From: Phycisphaerales bacterium
Lineage (GTDB): Bacteria > Planctomycetota > Phycisphaerae > Tepidisphaerales > Tepidisphaeraceae
Length of the DNA stretch: 64,000 nt
Assembly: GCA_020847545.1 (NCBI GenBank)
Contig: JADLBV010000081.1
Location: forward strand, 1-64,000
Direction: 5' to 3'
Below, piece after piece: positions 60,066-64,000 of this stretch (its first letter is position 1; each line of letters starts with the position of its first letter). The position numbers were made by a program, and so were the translations under genes. A model generated the notes under the pieces. The model did not search any database. It had not been told where the DNA came from and saw nothing but the letters and a program-made list of their open reading frames with translations.

Positions 60066-61217
60066 TCAAATCCCCACCGGCAACACGGACCTGAGCCTTT
60101 CGATCATCGCCGGCAGGATTTTCAATGTCTGATCGATCTGTGCCTCGGTTGTATTGCGGGAGAGGCTGAACCGGATCGCGCCGTGGGCGATGCGGTCTTC
60201 GATTTTCATCGCCCGCAGCACATGGCTTGGCTCCAAAGAGCCGCTCGAACAGGCCGCCCCGGCCGAGGCGGCGATATTGTTCTCACTCAAGAGCAACAAA
60301 ATCGCCTCCGCCTCCAGCCGATGGAATGCGATGTTGGTTGTATTGGGAAGCCGCTGGTCTGTTCGTCCATTGATCGAGGTTTGGGGGATGTTGCCCAGGA
60401 TTCCCTTCTCCAATTTGTCGCGAAGTTGCGCCACTTTCCCCATCAAGTGGAGCGATTCCCCGGCGATTTGGGCCGCCAGTCCCATGCCGACGATTCCGGG
60501 GACATTTTCCGTCCCTCCGCGCCGGCCCCGTTCCTGTGGCCCGCCGATGATCAGCGGCCGCGGGCGGATCCCCCGCCTGACAAACAACCCGCCGACCCCT
60601 TTGGGGCCGTGAAATTTGTGGGAGGCGAAGCTCATCGCATCCAATTGCATCTGGGTGACATTGACGGGAATCTTCCCCACCGCCTGCGTCCCATCGCAAT
60701 GGAATGGAACCTTCTTTTCCCGGCAGATTTTGGCGATTTCCCGTACCGGAAAAATCACACCGGTTTCATTGTTCCCCCACAAAAGGGTCACCAACGCGGT
60801 TTGCCCATCCAGATTGGCCTCCAATTGCTCCAAATCGAGCGCGCCGGCGCCATCCACCGGTATTTCAACCACTTGCGCCCCCTCGCGGCCCAATTGCTGG
60901 CACAATTCGCGGGTCGCCGAATGCTCCACCGTGCTGGTGATGATCTTTTTGCGGGGTGATCGCCCCAATAGAAGGGCGCGAATGGCGGTGTTGATCGATT
61001 CGGTCCCCCCACCGGTAAAAATCAGCTCCGATTCAGCACATCCCACCAACGCCGCCACTTGTCCGCGGGCCGTATCGATCCCCTGTCTGGCCCGCTGGCC
61101 AAAACGATGGACGCTCGATGGATTGCCATACCATTCGCCCAGATAGGAAACCATCCCCTCCACCACCCGCTCATCCGGCCGGGTGGTGGCGTTGTTGTCG
61201 AGATAAATCAGCTCCAT
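60066..61217 (-). CDS. Cysteine desulfurase (NifS/IscS type)
   Basis: This 383-residue PLP-dependent enzyme takes sulfur from cysteine for Fe-S clusters and other thio-cofactors. Active-site residues are visible: His99 (TVEHSA), Asp175 and Gln178 (HCDGTQAVGK), PLP-Lys201 (SHKFHGPKG) and the persulfide Cys323 in AACSSGS on a short loop. The layout is class I (NifS/IscS). There is no IscU or iron-sulfur neighbour, and it is convergent with uppP. Confidence 0.93.
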   Translation of the reverse strand: MELIYLDNNATTRPDERVVEGMVSYLGEWYGNPSSVHRFGQRARQGIDTARGQVAALVGCAESELIFTGGGTESINTAIRALLLGRSPRKKIITSTVEHSATRELCQQLGREGAQVVEIPVDGAGALDLEQLEANLDGQTALVTLLWGNNETGVIFPVREIAKICREKKVPFHCDGTQAVGKIPVNVTQMQLDAMSFASHKFHGPKGVGGLFVRRGIRPRPLIIGGPQERGRRGGTENVPGIVGMGLAAQIAGESLHLMGKVAQLRDKLEKGILGNIPQTSINGRTDQRLPNTTNIAFHRLEAEAILLLLSENNIAASAGAACSSGSLEPSHVLRAMKIEDRIAHGAIRFSLSRNTTEAQIDQTLKILPAMIERLRSVLPVGI

Positions 61218-61324
61218 GACTCCATCTTACGCCTTGATCCACCCCTTTGTCCTGTTGGACGACCCGTACAAATCGGACCCGGTTTCTCCTTTGTTTTCAA
61301 TTTTTTCGAAACCTCCGCCAACCA

Positions 61325-61354
61325 TTCGCATTGAATTGGTGCGATTTCTATAAT
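61325..61354 (+). promoter_or_regulatory. Promoter close to the polyprenyl synthase start
   Basis: TTCGCA (61325-61330), an 18-base spacer and a consensus TATAAT (61349-61354) lie 8 bases before ATG 61363. Transcription should begin within two or three bases of the start codon. No Shine-Dalgarno is seen. Confidence 0.55.
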
Positions 61355-61362
61355 TTGCCGCG

Positions 61363-62367
61363 ATGAAAGAGTCCGCACAAATGCCAGATTCATCGGCCGA
61401 TTTGCTGGCGGCCGTGGCGGATTGCATCGGCCCGGAGCTGGCGGAGGTGGAAAAACTCTTCCACCTCGAGCTTGCCAGCGGGTTTAAGTGCGTTGATGCC
61501 CTCGTCCGGCACGTCAGCCGATTTCGCGGCAAGATGCTTCGCCCGATGCTGGTCCTTTTGACCGGCAAAGCCTGCGGCAAGCTCACCCCCTCCCACATCA
61601 CCATCGCCACCGTCGTCGAAATGGTCCACATGGCGACCCTGGTTCACGATGATGTCCTCGACGAAGCGGAACTTCGCCGCAAGGGAGCCACCATCAACCA
61701 CCTCCGCGGCAACGAATCGGCCGTTCTTCTGGGGGATTACCTCATCAGCCACTCCTATCACCTCTGCTCCAGCCTCGATTCGCAGATGGCCAGCCGAGCC
61801 ATCGCCCGCACCACCAATCAGGTGTGCGAAGGGGAGCTTCTCCAGATCGACAACCGCAACAATCTGGACCTCGATGAGAAAACCTACACCCAGATCATCA
61901 CCCACAAGACCGCCGTTTTGTGCGCCGCCTGCTGCCAGTTGGGGGCCACCCTCGCGGGGGCATCCGCCGACACCATCTCCCGCATGGAACGCTTCGGGCT
62001 TTCCCTGGGGATCGCCTTCCAGATTCAAGATGACATCCTGGACATCCTCGGCCACACCTCGCAGGTGGGCAAAACCCTCGGCATCGACATCGAAAAGGGG
62101 AAGATGACCCTCCCCATGATCCATTTCATGAAAACCGCCCCCCGCGAACACCGGGAACTGCTCCGTTCCCTGCTCACCATCCATGAACCGGACCAGGTGG
62201 AGAAGATCCGCAACCTGATCCTCCCCAGCGATTCAATCGATTACGCCCGCAATCAGGCCCGCCAGTACACCCAACAAGCCCGCCGATCCATCGCGGGGTT
62301 GCCCGACTCCCCCGCGAAGGACGTGCTGGACGCCATGGCCGATTTCGTCATCTGCCGAACGATTTAA
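61363..62367 (+). CDS. Polyprenyl diphosphate synthase (long-chain, IspB-like)
   Basis: This 334-residue trans-prenyltransferase elongates allylic diphosphates with isopentenyl diphosphate. The first Asp-rich motif is DDVLD (96-100) after LVH, and the second is DDILD (223-227) in FQIQDDILDILG. GKMLRPML marks the substrate-binding Lys/Arg region. The residues before the first motif are small, which favours a long chain such as the quinone side chain. An in-frame ATG at 61381 is a possible alternative start. Confidence 0.9.
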   Translation: MKESAQMPDSSADLLAAVADCIGPELAEVEKLFHLELASGFKCVDALVRHVSRFRGKMLRPMLVLLTGKACGKLTPSHITIATVVEMVHMATLVHDDVLDEAELRRKGATINHLRGNESAVLLGDYLISHSYHLCSSLDSQMASRAIARTTNQVCEGELLQIDNRNNLDLDEKTYTQIITHKTAVLCAACCQLGATLAGASADTISRMERFGLSLGIAFQIQDDILDILGHTSQVGKTLGIDIEKGKMTLPMIHFMKTAPREHRELLRSLLTIHEPDQVEKIRNLILPSDSIDYARNQARQYTQQARRSIAGLPDSPAKDVLDAMADFVICRTI

Positions 62368-62380
62368 TCAAATCAATTTT

Positions 62381-62651
62381 TGCCACAGAGGCACGGAGGG
62401 CACAGAGAAAGACACAAAGACAAGGAGACAAGGAGAAAATCTTTTTATTCTTCTCTTCTCTGTGTGCTCTGTGTCTCCGGCTCTGGCGAGCTTAGTCGAG
62501 CCGTGGCTTTGCATTTGGATTGAATTTGTGGGTGGAATGAGGAATTTTTGCCACGGAGGCACGGAGAGCACAGAGAAAGACACAAAGAATTTTTTTTCTC
62601 CTTGTCTCCTTGTCTCCTTGTCTTCCTCTGTGTTCTCTGTGTCTCGGTGGC
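62381..62651. repeat. Two tandem copies of an imperfect inverted-repeat element
   Basis: The left arm GCCACAGAGGCACGGAGG... (62382-62414) recurs at 62550-62583 with only a few changes. Each is followed after 40-70 bases by a partial reverse complement (62457-62485 and 62625-62651, for example CTCTGTGT.CTCTGTGTCTC). The second copy contains a CTCCTTGT microrepeat (about 62598-62622). No coding sequence is present in 62368-62763. This looks like a short non-autonomous element; a related partial copy lies at the right edge of the window. Confidence 0.75.
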
Positions 62652-62763
62652 ACATTCGCATTTTTGATTTTTGATTTTTGATTTGCGATTCAATTCACAC
62701 GGCCAGATGAATCCCCGGCATGGTGAACCCTCCGCCCGATTCGTCTATCATACGCCAACCCAT

Positions 62764-63882
62764 ATGAAGACCCGATTTTCCCTCCCCCGGTGGATCATTC
62801 TTCTCGCAGCCCTCTCTTACGCGCTGGTGCTGGGGTGCGTGATTCTTCCGGCCGGCAAGGCTTCATCGCCGGCCGATGCCGCCACCAATCATTCCACCAC
62901 TTCCCCCTTTCCCACCGCCACCACGGCCGCGATGCTCCCCTTTCGCGGGGCGGGCTTCCAGATTCAGCGGGTCGATTGGATGGACCAATACAAGCAAAGC
63001 ATCGACGAGATCGCCGCGGTCGGGGCCGACACCGTTTTAATGGTCGTCGACTCCCGACAGGAGAACGGAACATCGAGCCGAATCTACCTCGACATGCGAA
63101 TGACCCCCACCCCAGACCAGCTCGGCTCCCTTATTTTGCGCGCCAAGTCCAAAAAACTGCGCGTCATCCTGATGCCCATCGTCCTTCTGGACAACCCGCG
63201 CGGCAACGAGTGGCGCGGCACGCTCAAACCGGAGAATTGGGCCGACTGGTGGAACAGTTATCGCGGCATGATCTCCCATTTCGCCTGGATCGCGCAGGGA
63301 TATGGTGTCGATGTGCTGGTCGTCGGCTCCGAACTGGTCAGCACCGAACAAGCCGAGCACCTTGGCGAATGGACCAAGACCATTCAACTGGTCCGCTCGC
63401 TGTATAAAGGCAGGCTCACCTACTCCGCCAACTGGGACCACTACACGGCCGTCAAATTCTGGGACCAACTCGATCTCATGGGCCTCAACAGCTACTACAA
63501 ACTGGGGGAGGATCGTGATGTCACGGTCCCGCAGATCCAATTCCGCTGGTCACAGATCCAACAGGACCTGATCCCCTTCTCCCGCAGGATCAACAAACCG
63601 CTGCTTTTCCTCGAAGTGGGATGGTGTTCCCTGGCCAACGCCGCCTCCGAGCCTTGGGATTACACCAAAACCGAGGAACCGGTCGATTTGGAGCTGCAAC
63701 AAAAACTGTACGAGGGCTTTTTCCAAAGCTGGTATGGCAATCCCTACCTCGGCGGCTTCATGATCTGGGAATGGACCCCCGGCGACGGCGGCCCGCGGGA
63801 CAAAGGTTACACCCCGGAGAACAAACCGGCCGAGGCGGTGTTGCGCCAATGGCTGGCCAAACCGAGGTGGAAGGTTCAATGA
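62764..63882 (+). CDS. GH113-like glycoside hydrolase, probable lipoprotein
   Basis: This 372-residue protein has an N-terminal membrane-type signal and a possible lipobox LVLGC (Cys25). A Ser/Thr-rich linker leads to a TIM barrel resembling GH113 endo-beta-mannanases and related proteins: QIQRVDWMDQYKQSIDEIAAVGADTV at strand 1, VVGSELVST with the acid/base Glu (near 189), LMGLNSYY, LFLEVGWCS with the nucleophile Glu (near 284), and GGFMIWEWTPGDGG. Mannanase activity is a family-level guess. The start is ATG 62764, with no clear ribosome site. Confidence 0.8.
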   Translation: MKTRFSLPRWIILLAALSYALVLGCVILPAGKASSPADAATNHSTTSPFPTATTAAMLPFRGAGFQIQRVDWMDQYKQSIDEIAAVGADTVLMVVDSRQENGTSSRIYLDMRMTPTPDQLGSLILRAKSKKLRVILMPIVLLDNPRGNEWRGTLKPENWADWWNSYRGMISHFAWIAQGYGVDVLVVGSELVSTEQAEHLGEWTKTIQLVRSLYKGRLTYSANWDHYTAVKFWDQLDLMGLNSYYKLGEDRDVTVPQIQFRWSQIQQDLIPFSRRINKPLLFLEVGWCSLANAASEPWDYTKTEEPVDLELQQKLYEGFFQSWYGNPYLGGFMIWEWTPGDGGPRDKGYTPENKPAEAVLRQWLAKPRWKVQ

Positions 63883-64000
63883 AGAATTTACGCCACGGCT
63901 CGACTGTCTTCGACCCTGAGGCTCAGACCCGAAGGGAGCTCGCCGAAGTCAGAGACACAGAGAGCACAGAGAAAGACACGGAGAATTTTTATTTTTTCTT
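63883..64000. repeat. Partial third copy of the inverted-repeat element, cut by the window edge
   Basis: After the GH113-like gene, GAGCACAGAGAAAGACAC at 63962-63979 is identical to part of the second copy (62566-62583), and the following GGAGAATTTTT resembles its interior. The preceding bases (CCACGGCTCGACTG...GCTCGCCG) resemble, in inverted form, 62489-62512. The element continues past the window. Confidence 0.55.

Noticed and set aside
62598-62622. CTCCTTGT microrepeat as a CRISPR-like array
   Set aside because: The units are 8-9 bases without spacers and lie inside an inverted-repeat element. There are no cas genes.

Overview
The window reads as a chromosomal segment of a planctomycete, probably of the Phycisphaerae/Tepidisphaerales type. 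The evidence is eight proteins with PEP-CTERM sorting tails, three prepilin-like proteins with near-identical N-termini (two with an exact H-X9-DG motif), DUF4091-type and other glycoside-hydrolase-like proteins, PocR/SpoIIE signalling proteins, and no SusC/SusD pair. Taxonomy is inferred from gene content only. I saw no rRNA, tRNA, CRISPR array, transposase, integrase or phage gene.

Layout. (A) 324-8474: a LacI-type repressor (4514-5563) lies between a leftward operon (PEP-CTERM lectin, DUF4091-like protein, prepilin-like protein) and a rightward 905-residue protein. Three similar palindromes sit on the three promoters, so this looks like one small regulon. (B) 8547-22039: a leftward operon with overlapping genes runs from two beta-helix proteins through a six-hairpin glycosidase-like protein, 2-oxoacid dehydrogenase E1 alpha and beta, a zinc dehydrogenase and a FAH-family hydrolase. 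It ends in a decayed fusion of an SMP-30 lactonase with a second glycosidase. Upstream are a prepilin-like gene, a PEP-CTERM gene, a GntR regulator and a divergent enolase-superfamily dehydratase. The enzymes fit non-phosphorylating catabolism of a deoxy sugar or sugar acid (inference). (C) 22117-32697: a URO-D-family protein, an alpha/beta hydrolase, a PocR-GAF-SpoIIE phosphatase, a glycosyltransferase 9, an NhaR-like regulator, HPF, an Rnk-like protein, an M32 carboxypeptidase and ribosomal protein S1. (D) 32892-36783: tandem paralogous membrane glycosyltransferases that appear to be translated from leaderless GTG starts. (E) 36804-52471: formaldehyde dehydrogenase, an unknown protein, an SGNH hydrolase, two paralogous clan-A glycosidase-like PEP-CTERM proteins separated by a decayed SGNH copy, a sialidase-like protein, a DNRLRE PEP-CTERM protein, a GH5-like protein, a prepilin-like protein, a second LacI regulator, and a divergent sugar isomerase/oxidoreductase pair. 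(F) 52769-56851: two more PEP-CTERM proteins. (G) 56956-63882: a SpoIIE phosphatase, pgsA, pgpA, uppP, a cysteine desulfurase, a polyprenyl diphosphate synthase and a GH113-like lipoprotein.

The main theme is that regions A, B and E each combine a sugar-type regulator, one prepilin-like protein, at least one PEP-CTERM protein and glycan enzymes. I read these as polysaccharide-utilisation modules in which each sugar has its own surface protein and pseudopilin. Superimposed are a dispersed palindrome family with a TACT loop (five copies), a second family of imperfect inverted repeats near 62.4-64.0 kb, and several promoters whose -10 box lies only 6-10 bases before the start codon.
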